Of a DNA stretch of 22,440 bases, positions 9,201 to 16,967 are shown in pieces. Under the pieces are notes generated by a model. It was not told the origin of the DNA and did not search any database. It saw nothing but the letters and a program-made list of their open reading frames with translations. The stretch's first letter is position 1; each line of letters begins with the position of its first letter. Source of the stretch: Cyanobacteria bacterium UBA5018. Its GTDB lineage: Bacteria > Cyanobacteriota > Cyanobacteriia > PCC-6307 > Cyanobiaceae. The stretch is taken from contig DGYA01000120.1 in NCBI GenBank assembly GCA_002396505.1, positions 1-22,440 of the forward strand. The letters run 5' to 3'. The translations under genes were made by a program, and so were the position numbers.

Positions 9201-9698
9201 CGTCAGAAGCTCGACCAATCCGAGGGCGTGAGCGGTGCCGACGACCGACTGGCCTCTGCTCTTGATCTCCAAGGTCAACTCCAAAAGATCCTCGAAGGCG
9301 AGCCGCCTTACGACGTCTTTGTGCGCTGGAAGCCGCTGCACCTGCAGGCAATCGGATGGGATCCTGACATTAACGACGGCGTACGGCTCAACATCCGACC
9401 GTTCCTGAGCGCCGAGCTGCGAAAAGGTGGCAAACCCGGAGCCGGCATCCTTCGCGCCAAGCCCGGCACCATCAAGTGGGCGAAGGACAGGGGCAAGGAG
9501 CCAATGCGCTCCAAAGAAGACTTCCCTTGGTTCTGGGGCTGGAATGAAAACAGCCCAGCCATGGCCACTGATTTCGGCGCCCCAGTTCCAGGCGCACCGC
9601 CTGCAGGCGACAGCTTCGACGGCAACCGCTGGAACGACCTGCACTACAGCCGGGCGGCAAAGGAAGCCGCCAGGGCAAGGCAGGCGGAAATCGCATGA
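6234..9698 (+). CDS. pglX: BREX adenine-specific DNA methyltransferase PglX
   Basis: A 1154-aa protein, near the usual size of about 1200 aa. The AdoMet-binding motif I is LLDPCCGSGHFL (D276 to G282), and the catalytic (N/D)PPY motif appears as ITNVPYLA (N476-Y479), the NVPY variant. PglX N6-methylates adenine in a short asymmetric motif on host DNA, marking self, and also takes part in exclusion. ATG 6234 is preferred because it follows the brxC stop by 5 bases; the frame extends to 6162 only inside brxC. Composition is strikingly uneven: hand-counted rows are 72% GC at 6361 and 7201, 47% at 8521, 40% at 8881 and 65% at 9421. The AT-richer stretch (about 7650-9150) follows the catalytic motif and covers the expected target-recognition region, suggesting a swapped specificity domain. 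The stop overlaps the next start as ATGA. The methylated motif cannot be predicted from the sequence. Confidence 0.95.
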   Translation: MPALASDLRKTLEATVVKAREKAEGGARDALTALAVDASEPFASMSEEERKLRNRLRARGRQLGDQRDPQKGTQGIERLVREMAYEHWHRMLFARFLAENQLLIEPTSGVAISLDECEELATEEGTDLWGLAAQYAQSMLPQIFRLDDPVLEARLPLEIRQQLQALVAGLAEEVFTANDSLGWVYQFWQALEKDRVNQSETKIGADELPAVTQLFTEPYMVDFLLHNSLGAWWVTRHPDKPCPVELAYLRMLEDGTPAAGHFEGWPNSLKDFTLLDPCCGSGHFLVAAFLLLVPMRMASEGLSANDAVDAVLAENLHGLELDARCVEIAVFALALAAWRFPGENGKPLGVRKAMPIPQVACCGLKLSATTEQWQALVPPDAADGDRLRAGLAQMHQAFSQAPLLGSLLHPSRAGEANLLAASGGELEEFLHRALSEKRPMGSSCDADQVAEMALTAQGLLDAAGLLESRYHLVITNVPYLARGKQQGPLREYSETHYKDAKGDLANVFLERCLELSEKQGRGVVQIVMPQNWLFLSSYQKQREALLRGLRWNFMVKLGPGAFETLNSKVVQAILLTNTNVKSSGLFRGIDASEARTILAKSTCLREGSLVELEQSALLSSPHFRISLEAPRREALLEDFAIPYQGITTGDNPRFIRMFWELCSWGEEWIGFQSTSDLSSEFGGREQVLLWENGSGLLARSDAARIQGQPAWGLDGVTVRQMGGFAATLNKGSLWDMNSTTFVPRNAAHLSAVWCFCSSSLFKDNIRKIDQSFKVTTATMGRVPFDLPHWEAVARTRYHSGMPNPYSREPTQWIFHGHPFDSDSPLQVAVARLCGYEWPAEKNDGLELSNEAKSWVLGLGDVADLSDNNGIVCLPSVHGEPAAHDRLVKLLALIFSNEWSSAKERELLLAAAVTSNARKPDPDLKTWLRNSFFNEHCKQFLNRPFIWQVWDGNPTGFSALVNAHKIAAPNGKGRKTLELLTFTYLGDWINRQKLDQSEGVSGADDRLASALDLQGQLQKILEGEPPYDVFVRWKPLHLQAIGWDPDINDGVRLNIRPFLSAELRKGGKPGAGILRAKPGTIKWAKDRGKEPMRSKEDFPWFWGWNENSPAMATDFGAPVPGAPPAGDSFDGNRWNDLHYSRAAKEAARARQAEIA

Positions 9699-10144
9699 GA
9701 AGACGTCGACCTAATTTGCCAACGGATTATTTTGATGCCATGGAACGCCATTGGGAGGATGCTGAGCTGCTTTGGAATCACGAGCCAAAACGATTTGCTA
9801 ATGCAGACCAACTTTATGGACTGGTCACAGAATGCGGCCTCAAGGCCATAATGGGTGTGTTAGACAATAACTTCTTTGACAACAACCTACAAATGCCATC
9901 GAATCAAGAACACAAGGTTCACGCCCACCGTATATGTAGTGTTTACACGGCATTTTTACAAGGAGGCCATGCTGCGCGTTATGCCTTGCCTTTCAATACC
10001 AACCCTTTTGAACAATGGGAGATCGACGATCGTTATGCCAATCGTGAGCACTTTAATCATGCGAGGGTATATGGACATCGGGGCGCGGCCCTTCAAGTGA
10101 AGGATCTAGTGGACGAAGCTAAGAGACAGCAGGAACTGCCATGA
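9695..10144 (+). CDS. Small HEPN-like protein, first gene of the nested cassette
   Basis: 149 aa, starting with a 4-base overlap to pglX and ending with a 4-base overlap to the next ATPase gene. The N-terminus looks like a HEPN four-helix fold: YFDAMERHWEDAELLWNHE, then FANADQLYGLVTECGLKAI, which corresponds to the common HEPN pattern 'A..L.G...E..LKA'. Further on are EHKVHAHRIC and a C-terminal WEIDDRYANREHFNHARVYG. HEPN proteins of defence and toxin-antitoxin systems are often RNases with an R-x4-6-H motif. The nearest match here is R-YANRE-H near residues 122-128, but it lies late in the chain and lacks the usual polar residue after Arg, so activity is uncertain. Possible role: toxin, or adaptor or inhibitor of the two ATPases downstream. 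The gene is AT-richer than brxC and pglZ. The fold assignment is by eye. Confidence 0.55.
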   Translation: MRRRRPNLPTDYFDAMERHWEDAELLWNHEPKRFANADQLYGLVTECGLKAIMGVLDNNFFDNNLQMPSNQEHKVHAHRICSVYTAFLQGGHAARYALPFNTNPFEQWEIDDRYANREHFNHARVYGHRGAALQVKDLVDEAKRQQELP

Positions 10145-11505
10145 CAACATTTGACGCTATCCTTCCAGCGCTTGCTGGCATCCTCAAATCTTACGAAGCC
10201 AGCATTAAACCCTATCTCCCACTAATCATCAACAGAAATGTTTATGGGTGCATCGTCTTAATAATCGATGCTTGCCATGAAGAGACTATTCACTTAGAAT
10301 CTGATGATTCAGGAATGCGGCAACTAACAGCTAAAATCTGCGTGCAGTTAAAGCCGCATGTCAAGGAGCCTGAAAGGTTGTGGATGTTTGAAGACAACCT
10401 TCAACTGTTAATTGACGACCCGCGTACATTAAAATTTCCACTAGAAGACAATGAAATGCGGCCTATTCCAGAGGTTTATGTAATTGATCGACTTGCCCAG
10501 GAAGCAACCTGGGAAACCATCTCCGATCCGGACGATGACTCTCGGGTGTCTCGTGTCGTTTTCTACTCAATCAAAGGAGGCGTAGGCCGTTCCACAGCTC
10601 TTGCCGCCTGCGCCTGGTCTCTCGCAGCCTCCGGGCAGCGTGTGTTAGTTCTCGATCTTGATCTTGAATCCCCTGGCCTTTCAACGTCTCTCCTGCCCCA
10701 TAGCCGCCAGCCTGCTTATGGCATCACCGACTGGCTGGTGGAGGATCTGGTCGGCAATGGCGAGGCGGTATTTGAGCAGATGCACGCTTCCCTCAGCACC
10801 CAGCAACGCGGTGAACTGATCGTGGTGCCCAGTCATGGCTTTGAACCCGGCGAGTATGTGAGCAAGCTGGGTCGTGTCTGGATGCCTGGTTTCACCCCCG
10901 AAGGTCATCGCCAGAATTGGTCTGAGAGACTGCAGCGCCTGATCTTGGCCTTGGAACAGAAACATCAGCCCAGCATAGTGTTGATCGATTCGAGAGCCGG
11001 CATTGATGAAGTGGCCTCGGCGTGTGTCACTGATTTGGCAGCTCGACGCATCTATTTGTTCGCCGTCGATAGCTTGCAGACCTGGCAGGGCTATCGCATG
11101 CTCTTTGATCACTGGCGTCTCCATGGTGTTGCCCCCATCATTCGCGAGCGGCTACAAGTTGTGGGTGCACTAATACCCACATGGGGCGATGGGGCCTTTA
11201 AGCAGGCCACCCGACAACTCCGTGAAAACGCCTACTCCCTCTTCAGCGGCAGCCTCTACGACGAAGCCTGGCCTGAGCCCGATCCAGAGGCCGAAGCCAT
11301 CGGCGCACTTTCCTCTGATCTCTTCAACTTTGATCTGCCCGATCTCAGTGCGCCCCATACTCCTTGCGCGATTGGTTGGAATCAGGCTTTTGCCGCGATT
11401 GAATCGCTGCACGATCGCCTCCAGTCCACAGATCCTGATCAGATCAAGCTGGTGTTTGGCTCGCTGCTCACTGATCTTCAGGTAATCATCGGGGACAACC
11501 AATGA
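10141..11505 (+). CDS. KGGVGR-motif ParA/MinD-like ATPase
   Basis: 454 aa with a deviant Walker A, SIKGGVGRST, in which the signature lysine is K145 and the usual P-loop lysine is replaced by R150. It is followed by VLVLDLDLESPGLS (the switch/Walker A' Asp region) and SIVLIDSRAGIDEVAS (Walker B region with the DSRAGI signature I associate with 'KGGVGR-motif variant' ATPases). ParA/MinD relatives dimerise around ATP on DNA, membranes or partner proteins. The first about 140 residues precede the ATPase core, match nothing I recognise, and are encoded by clearly AT-richer DNA (40% GC in the 10201 row against 55% in the 11281 row), so this may be a fusion with an exchangeable sensor domain. The gene overlaps its neighbours by 4 bases on both sides. 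It probably works with the HEPN-like protein and the next ATPase. The ATPase call is firm; the role is unknown. Confidence 0.85.
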   Translation: MTTFDAILPALAGILKSYEASIKPYLPLIINRNVYGCIVLIIDACHEETIHLESDDSGMRQLTAKICVQLKPHVKEPERLWMFEDNLQLLIDDPRTLKFPLEDNEMRPIPEVYVIDRLAQEATWETISDPDDDSRVSRVVFYSIKGGVGRSTALAACAWSLAASGQRVLVLDLDLESPGLSTSLLPHSRQPAYGITDWLVEDLVGNGEAVFEQMHASLSTQQRGELIVVPSHGFEPGEYVSKLGRVWMPGFTPEGHRQNWSERLQRLILALEQKHQPSIVLIDSRAGIDEVASACVTDLAARRIYLFAVDSLQTWQGYRMLFDHWRLHGVAPIIRERLQVVGALIPTWGDGAFKQATRQLRENAYSLFSGSLYDEAWPEPDPEAEAIGALSSDLFNFDLPDLSAPHTPCAIGWNQAFAAIESLHDRLQSTDPDQIKLVFGSLLTDLQVIIGDNQ

Positions 11506-13019
11506 CAATGCAGCTCGCTGGTCCTGATCCGAACGCCATTCGCACCGCCATTGTGGCCTCGCTGCCAGGCGACACGTCTGTGCCGCTGCCCGACCAGCAG
11601 CTGTTTTTACCCTGGACCCATCACAAAGCCCTTCAGCTGGACTGCAGCCTCGTGGTTGGATCCCGGGGGGTTGGCAAAACAGCCTGGGCCACAGCTCTTC
11701 TTGCCAGCCACGACCATCAGCCGTCGGCAGCCTTGCTTCGCTCGCTTTTTCCCTATTCCCTTGACACGGTTGCCGGCTTCAGCGATCGGGATCACAACAG
11801 TCATCCCCCAACTCCAGTTTTTGACGCCTTGATGAGGGACCAGGCCGATCCTTACAACATCTGGTTAGCCGTTGTACTTCGTTCTCTGCCAACGAATACC
11901 ACTCCGCTCCCTACGGAAACCTGGGCAGCTTCAGCATCCTGGGTGGGGGATCATCTGGAAGAAGCCTGGACTATGGTCAGTCAGGCCAATCAAGTTCTCG
12001 AGTCCGAGAATACGCATCAACTCTTTGTGTTTGATGCGCTGGATCGCGTCAGCCGCGATGGCAACTGGCGGCATGTCTCTGCTGCAATTAAAGCGCTCTT
12101 GCGCTTGGTACTGGAGTTAAAGAACTTCAAGTATCTTCACGCTAAAGTCTTTCTCCGCACAGACCAATATCAGCGTGGTAGCTTCACTGATCTGCCCGAC
12201 ATCGCCAAAATTCGCGCTACTCGCGTCGAACTGCTCTGGTCGCTCATCGATCTCCACGCTTTGCTCTGGCAATGTCTTTGCAATGGCCCGCCCAGCGCAA
12301 CCCGGGACGCTTTTCGGTCCTGGTGCTTAAAGTCTTCCCCTGCCAGCCTATTCGAATCCCCGGGCGAGCCTGCAGCTCCCAGCTCGCCCGAGGCTCGATG
12401 GGAACTACCACTTCCTGTTCGGCAGGATGAACCCGTTCAGCGGCAACTCTTCGAACGACTGGCTGGCCGCAGGATGGGAAGCGGTACGCGACGCGGCGTT
12501 CCTTACACCTGGATCGTAAACCATCTCGCTGATGCTCAGGGTCAGGCAACTCCACGGTCATTTCTAACGGCGATACGCAACGCTGCCGAGGAATCTATTT
12601 ATCGTTTCAGAGATGCTGAGCATCCCCTTCACTATGAGGGCCTGAAACGTGGCGTTCAGGCTGCTTCGGAAATCCGTATTGCCGAGCTGGAAGAGGATCA
12701 CCCCTGGCTATCTGAACTGATGAAGCCTTTTGCTGAAAGGCGATCCTTGGTTCCATTCATCGAGGAAGTTTTTGAGCATGTGCTCAATGAGGCGTTCGGA
12801 TCCATACCAGAGGATGTTCCGGGGCTGGCCGAACGCCTTCCCAAAGATCTTCGCAATCAAGGAATTTATGGTCTCACAACTTATTTAGCGCAGTTGGGGT
12901 TGCTAACACCCATGCAAGGCCATCGCCTGAACATGCCCGACATCTACCGCATTGGCTTCAAGCTCGGTCGGCGAGGTGGCATCAAGCCGGTTCCTCGCAC
13001 GATTGCCCAGCCAGACTGA
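11502..13019 (+). CDS. P-loop ATPase, third gene of the nested cassette
   Basis: 505 aa. Walker A is GSRGVGKT at residues 53-60. Walker B-like LFVFDALDRVSRD has D178 and D181; the 'hhhhDxLDR' form is seen in STAND/AAA-type signalling ATPases. The rest is mostly helical, with a polar, Pro/Ser-rich loop around residues 278-310 and a C-terminal segment (PEDVPGLAERLPKDLRNQGI, then GLLTPMQGHRLNMPDIYRI) that resembles a winged helix. ATG 11502 forms ATGA with the previous stop; another ATG two codons later is equally usable. Ten bases separate its stop from the small gene that follows. Two ATPases encoded side by side suggest a switch-like complex, with the KGGVGR protein as one half. I do not recognise a named family beyond P-loop NTPase. 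Confidence 0.8.
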   Translation: MTMQLAGPDPNAIRTAIVASLPGDTSVPLPDQQLFLPWTHHKALQLDCSLVVGSRGVGKTAWATALLASHDHQPSAALLRSLFPYSLDTVAGFSDRDHNSHPPTPVFDALMRDQADPYNIWLAVVLRSLPTNTTPLPTETWAASASWVGDHLEEAWTMVSQANQVLESENTHQLFVFDALDRVSRDGNWRHVSAAIKALLRLVLELKNFKYLHAKVFLRTDQYQRGSFTDLPDIAKIRATRVELLWSLIDLHALLWQCLCNGPPSATRDAFRSWCLKSSPASLFESPGEPAAPSSPEARWELPLPVRQDEPVQRQLFERLAGRRMGSGTRRGVPYTWIVNHLADAQGQATPRSFLTAIRNAAEESIYRFRDAEHPLHYEGLKRGVQAASEIRIAELEEDHPWLSELMKPFAERRSLVPFIEEVFEHVLNEAFGSIPEDVPGLAERLPKDLRNQGIYGLTTYLAQLGLLTPMQGHRLNMPDIYRIGFKLGRRGGIKPVPRTIAQPD

Positions 13020-13029
13020 TCGAATCGCC

Positions 13030-13245
13030 ATGGCCTTGACTCCACTTGGACAACACCAAACCTTCGGAATCGACCCCGGTGCCCTCAGCGCCAACGAAGC
13101 CAGCTATCTCAGTGGTTTCCGAACGGCTGACGAGCTCCGAAATCGAGCAGCTAAGGCAGCAGAAGAGATCGATCTCCGCCTACGCGCAAAAGGTTTTCAG
13201 CTTGAGGCTCAGCCAGCGCCCCTGAACCAGGAGGGAGAAACCTGA
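13030..13245 (+). CDS. Small 71-aa protein preceding pglZ
   Basis: ATG 13030 lies 10 bases after the upstream stop, and the TGA (13243-13245) overlaps the pglZ ATG by one base (TGATG). The longer frame from 12952 lies inside the upstream gene and is not needed. The protein begins with a polar section (GQHQTFGIDPGALSANEASY) and then has a helix rich in Ala, Arg and Glu (TADELRNRAAKAAEEIDLRL). No family is recognised and there are no Cys residues or membrane segments. Its 3' end holds the pglZ ribosome-binding site (AGGAGGG, 13229-13235), so it may also tune pglZ translation by coupling. Either a cassette partner or a small companion of PglZ. Confidence 0.55.
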   Translation: MALTPLGQHQTFGIDPGALSANEASYLSGFRTADELRNRAAKAAEEIDLRLRAKGFQLEAQPAPLNQEGET

Positions 13246-15584
13246 TGGTCATGCCCCGCACCCTGCTCGATGCCCTGATCCAGAAGCTGCGCGGCTGCAA
13301 CGTCCACGGCGATGCAGAAGAGTCGCCCGTCGCCATCCTCTGGACCGATCCCCGCAGCGAGTGGAAACCACTGCTTCCCCTGCTGCGGCAGCAGCTGCCC
13401 GAGCTGCTCTGCCTGGGCGACTACGACCCCGATCACCAGCAGGGTCCGGCGCTGTGGCTGCGCTGCATCGTTGATCGCAGCCTGCCTGCACCTGTTGCCG
13501 CCGCAGGTCAGATCCCGGTGATCTATCTGCCTGGCATTAGCCGCCAGGAGTTGCGTGCCGGCGAGGCTTGCCCCTGGGCGCTGGAGCCACTGATCGAGCT
13601 GATGTTCCGCGGCAGCCTCTGGCTCCAGCGCAATGGGCGCGACTGGACCCTGGCCGCCTTCCTCAGCTCCAGTGATGCCCTGGGCCTTGATCTAGCCGGT
13701 GATCAGGGCACCAAAGCTGCTCTCAGCCGCGCTCTTGCTGAAGTAGCCTCCGTGCCGATCGAGCAGCTGCACGGCAAGCGGCTGGAAGCGGAAGACTTCA
13801 ACACCTACTTGGTTCCTGATGCGATCCGCGACCTCCTGCAATGGATGGCGGATCCACCGGCCTTCCAGCAGCGCTGCAGCCAAGAACAGTGGGTAGTCCT
13901 TTCCTCCACCTGGAAAAAAGACCTCAAGTTCGATCCCGCCAAAGACGGTGAGATCTCCGCTGCAGAGCGGCTCGCCAAGGGCCAAGGCGGTTGGGAGAAG
14001 GTCTGGCAGCGCTTTGCAGAAAACCCCACCGCCTTCCCGGGTATCCCCGAGCTGCTGCGCCGGGTTGAGCCCGAGCAGATGGGCCTGGCCGTTGGCGGGC
14101 AAGACCTCTCCCGCTGGCCCTCCCATAACGCCGCCTGCGAAGACCAGGTGCTCGCTGGTCTCCAGGCCCTGGCCGGCAAATCCCACGCCGAGGCCTGCCG
14201 CTGCGTCCGGGATCTGGAAACCCAGCACCGCGAGCGGCGCAGCTGGATCTGGGCCCAGCTCGGGCTCTCCCCCATGGCGAAGCTGCTTGAGCCGCTCGGC
14301 CTGCTCGCCCAACGCGCCGATCAGCCCCTGGTGGGAAGCACCCCTGAGGAGTTCATCGCGCCCTACACAACCGATGGCTGGGAGGCTGATCTGAGCGCCT
14401 GGCAGGCAGTGGCGATGGCCAGCACCGCCGAGGAAGATGTGGTGCGTAAGGCAGTCGCAGCCTTGCTCAGGATCTGGCTGAATGACACCGCCAGCTGCTT
14501 CCAAAAAGCTGTCGCCAGCAGCGGCCTGCCGACTCCAGCAGACCAAGGAGCCATCACCGCAGCACCCGGCGAGGTGTTGTTTTTTGCCGATGGCCTCCGC
14601 TACGACGTGGCCCGGCAGCTGCAGAAGTCGTTGGAGGTGATGGGTATCACCGGCAGCCTCACCACCCGCTGGGCGGGGCTGCCCACCGTCACAGCCACAG
14701 CCAAGCCCGCCATCACGCCCCTGATCAGCGACATCCAGGGCCAGGCCCTACCGGAAGACTTCGCTCCAACCTTCCGCTCCGGCAAACCAACCAGTGCCGC
14801 CGAGCTGCGCAAGGCGCTCACTGCCCAGGGCTACACGGTGCTGGGCGACGACGAACTGAACTTCCCTTCTGGCCCGGAGGCACGCGGCTGGCTTGAGATC
14901 GGCGACCTCGACCACCGCGGCCACCAGCTGCAGAACGATCTGCCCAAGGTGATCCACGATGAGATCGACCGGTTGGCTCTCCGCATCCAGAAGCTGCTGG
15001 ATGCCGGTTGGCGCTCCGTGAAGGTCGTCACCGACCACGGCTGGCTGTTCTGCCCCGATGGCCTGCCCATAGCTGAGCTGCCCAAGCACCTCACCGCTAG
15101 CAAGTGGGCCCGCTGCGCTGCCATCAAGGGCGACTCCCAGGTGCCAGTTCCCACCGCCGCCTGGAGCTGGAACCCCAGCGAGCAGTTCGCTACCCCAAGC
15201 GGCGCTGCCTGCTTCAACACAGGGGGGAGCTACTCCTATGCCCACGGCGGCATCAGCCTGCAGGAGTGCCTCACACCTGTGTTGGTGGTCTCAGGCGGAG
15301 CAAGCAATGCGCCCACTGCGGCTATTACCGAGATCAGCTGGAAGGGCCTGCGCTGCAACCTGGAGGTGAGCGGCGGCACGGCCGGCCTGACAGCCGACCT
15401 GCGCCGCGATGCCGCTGGCGGCCCCTCGGTGGCCACGACGGCCAAACCGATCGACGATGGAGGAGCCCGCCTGCTGGTGGAAGATGACGAGCTGGAAGGT
15501 GCAGCCGTGGTGGCCGTGCTGTTGAGCCCTGATGGCCGGGTGATCAGTCAGCGCCGCACCCTGGTGGGAGGCGATGACGCATGA
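13245..15584 (+). CDS. pglZ: BREX alkaline-phosphatase-superfamily protein PglZ
   Basis: 779 aa, within the type I PglZ range of about 780-870 aa. The C-terminal half holds the PglZ domain: EVLFFADGLRYDVARQL with metal-ligand D449, VKVVTDHGWLF with D597 and H598, and SYAHGGISLQECLTPVLVVS as the conserved closing element. PglZ domains resemble metal-dependent phosphatases/nucleases, and PglZ is required for BREX defence and for methylation by PglX. A good Shine-Dalgarno (AGGAGGG) lies about 10 bases before ATG 13245; the ATG two codons later is an alternative. The gene is strongly GC-rich (75% in the 14221 row), unlike the cassettes on either side. About 108 non-coding bases follow before the next gene, the largest gap within the locus. 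Confidence 0.93.
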   Translation: MVMPRTLLDALIQKLRGCNVHGDAEESPVAILWTDPRSEWKPLLPLLRQQLPELLCLGDYDPDHQQGPALWLRCIVDRSLPAPVAAAGQIPVIYLPGISRQELRAGEACPWALEPLIELMFRGSLWLQRNGRDWTLAAFLSSSDALGLDLAGDQGTKAALSRALAEVASVPIEQLHGKRLEAEDFNTYLVPDAIRDLLQWMADPPAFQQRCSQEQWVVLSSTWKKDLKFDPAKDGEISAAERLAKGQGGWEKVWQRFAENPTAFPGIPELLRRVEPEQMGLAVGGQDLSRWPSHNAACEDQVLAGLQALAGKSHAEACRCVRDLETQHRERRSWIWAQLGLSPMAKLLEPLGLLAQRADQPLVGSTPEEFIAPYTTDGWEADLSAWQAVAMASTAEEDVVRKAVAALLRIWLNDTASCFQKAVASSGLPTPADQGAITAAPGEVLFFADGLRYDVARQLQKSLEVMGITGSLTTRWAGLPTVTATAKPAITPLISDIQGQALPEDFAPTFRSGKPTSAAELRKALTAQGYTVLGDDELNFPSGPEARGWLEIGDLDHRGHQLQNDLPKVIHDEIDRLALRIQKLLDAGWRSVKVVTDHGWLFCPDGLPIAELPKHLTASKWARCAAIKGDSQVPVPTAAWSWNPSEQFATPSGAACFNTGGSYSYAHGGISLQECLTPVLVVSGGASNAPTAAITEISWKGLRCNLEVSGGTAGLTADLRRDAAGGPSVATTAKPIDDGGARLLVEDDELEGAAVVAVLLSPDGRVISQRRTLVGGDDA

Positions 15585-15692
15585 GCTCGCCAGATCAGAG
15601 AATGTGGCACCAAGCACATCGGCATGCCCATAATCTCTCTGAATCCATAGCCCAAGTACAACTCCACCCAAGACACTCGGATTGTCATTCAG

Positions 15693-16967
15693 ATGCTTAA
15701 AAGCCTTGCCATAAGAAATGTTGGCCTCGCAAGCGATCTGGAATTGCACTTGGCGAGGCGCTTTAATATAATTGGGGGCAACAATGGGGCGGGAAAATCG
15801 TTTCTGCTAGATCTGTGTTGGTGGGCCCTAACCCGAACCTGGGCGGATGAACAGGCTTTGCCCAGTTCAGGCCAATCCAAAGCCTCAATAAATGCTGAGG
15901 TCGCAGGCAAGACAGCTACAAAGGAGATTCATTCAGTCTATAGCCGCGAAAATCAGTCATGGCCGGTCGACAATAGCCGACCAGCAATGCCTGGCATCGT
16001 TGTCTATATTCGTGTTGATGGCAGCTTTTCAGTCTGGGATCCTGCACGAAACTACTGGCGCAAAGATCCTCTAAGGCCATCCGCCTATCACTTCAACAAG
16101 AGTGATGTGTGGAATGGATTGGACGTTGGTGGCATAAGAGTTTGCGAAGGACTGGAAAGAGATTGGGTAAACTGGCAAGAAGCAAACAAGAATCAGTTTG
16201 ATTCTCTCAAATCAGTCCTCAACGAGCTTTCGGCTCCCGGCGAACCGCTAAAGCCGGGCCCACCTCGTCGACTACATTTAGGTGAAGGCAAAGACAGGCC
16301 TACGCTAAATATAAATGGGAGCGAGATTCCGGTCTCACTTGCATCGGCAGGTGTCAGGAGAATCTTGGCAATTGCTTATATACTTGTGTGGACTTGGTAC
16401 GAGCATCATATCGCCTCGCAGCTTCTTGGGAAGCAGCCTGACAACAGGTTTGTGGTTTTATTTGACGAGCCTGAAACCCATCTTCACCCCCGCTGGCAGC
16501 GAGCAATCATTCCTGCGCTGTTTAGCGCGCTAGGAGAGCTTCAATGGGAAGGTGCAAAAGTCGACAAGAATTGGACTCCGCAGTTCTTTGTCTCCACGCA
16601 TTCCCCCTTAGTGATGGCTTCACTTGAGCCTATTTTCTCGCCAGGTCTTGATCAGCTCTTACATCTAGAAGTGCATAAGGGGCAAATCAGGGTTGCGAAC
16701 GATCTGTATGCAAAGCAAGGTGACGTCGCAAATTGGCTTGTTTCTGAGTTCTTTGGCTTGGATCAGGCTAGATCCCAGGAGGCTGAAGGGGCTATCGAGC
16801 AAGCGGAGGAGTGGATGAGAGCGTCTCTACAAGAAAAGGAGGATCTAGATGACAAACAAAAAATACACGAGAGGCTTCTTCAATTGCTACCTGAGCATGA
16901 TCCTTTTTGGCCGAGATGGGTCATGAGTGCGCAGCCCCAATTGGTCAGCCACGGGAAAGCAGAATGA
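15693..16967 (+). CDS. Septu-like ATPase (PtuA-type, ABC/OLD-like AAA)
   Basis: 424 aa, the size of PtuA/OLD-type ATPases. The start MLKSLAIRNVGLASDLEL is the typical first strand of SMC/RecF-like ATPases. Walker A is GGNNGAGKS at residues 28-36, an ABC signature-like SLASAGVRRILAIAYI follows in the middle, Walker B is VVLFDEPETHLHP (D258, E259), and the H-switch is VSTHSPLVM (H303). The C-terminal QGDVANWLVSEFFGLDQARS resembles the C-termini of Septu-type ATPases. In Septu, PtuA forms a ring-like scaffold that holds and controls the HNH nuclease PtuB. The ATG of the next gene overlaps this stop by 4 bases. A 108-base spacer precedes the gene; no in-frame ATG is available upstream and no clear Shine-Dalgarno is seen. 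The AT-richer sequence suggests separate acquisition from the BREX core. Confidence 0.8.
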   Translation: MLKSLAIRNVGLASDLELHLARRFNIIGGNNGAGKSFLLDLCWWALTRTWADEQALPSSGQSKASINAEVAGKTATKEIHSVYSRENQSWPVDNSRPAMPGIVVYIRVDGSFSVWDPARNYWRKDPLRPSAYHFNKSDVWNGLDVGGIRVCEGLERDWVNWQEANKNQFDSLKSVLNELSAPGEPLKPGPPRRLHLGEGKDRPTLNINGSEIPVSLASAGVRRILAIAYILVWTWYEHHIASQLLGKQPDNRFVVLFDEPETHLHPRWQRAIIPALFSALGELQWEGAKVDKNWTPQFFVSTHSPLVMASLEPIFSPGLDQLLHLEVHKGQIRVANDLYAKQGDVANWLVSEFFGLDQARSQEAEGAIEQAEEWMRASLQEKEDLDDKQKIHERLLQLLPEHDPFWPRWVMSAQPQLVSHGKAE

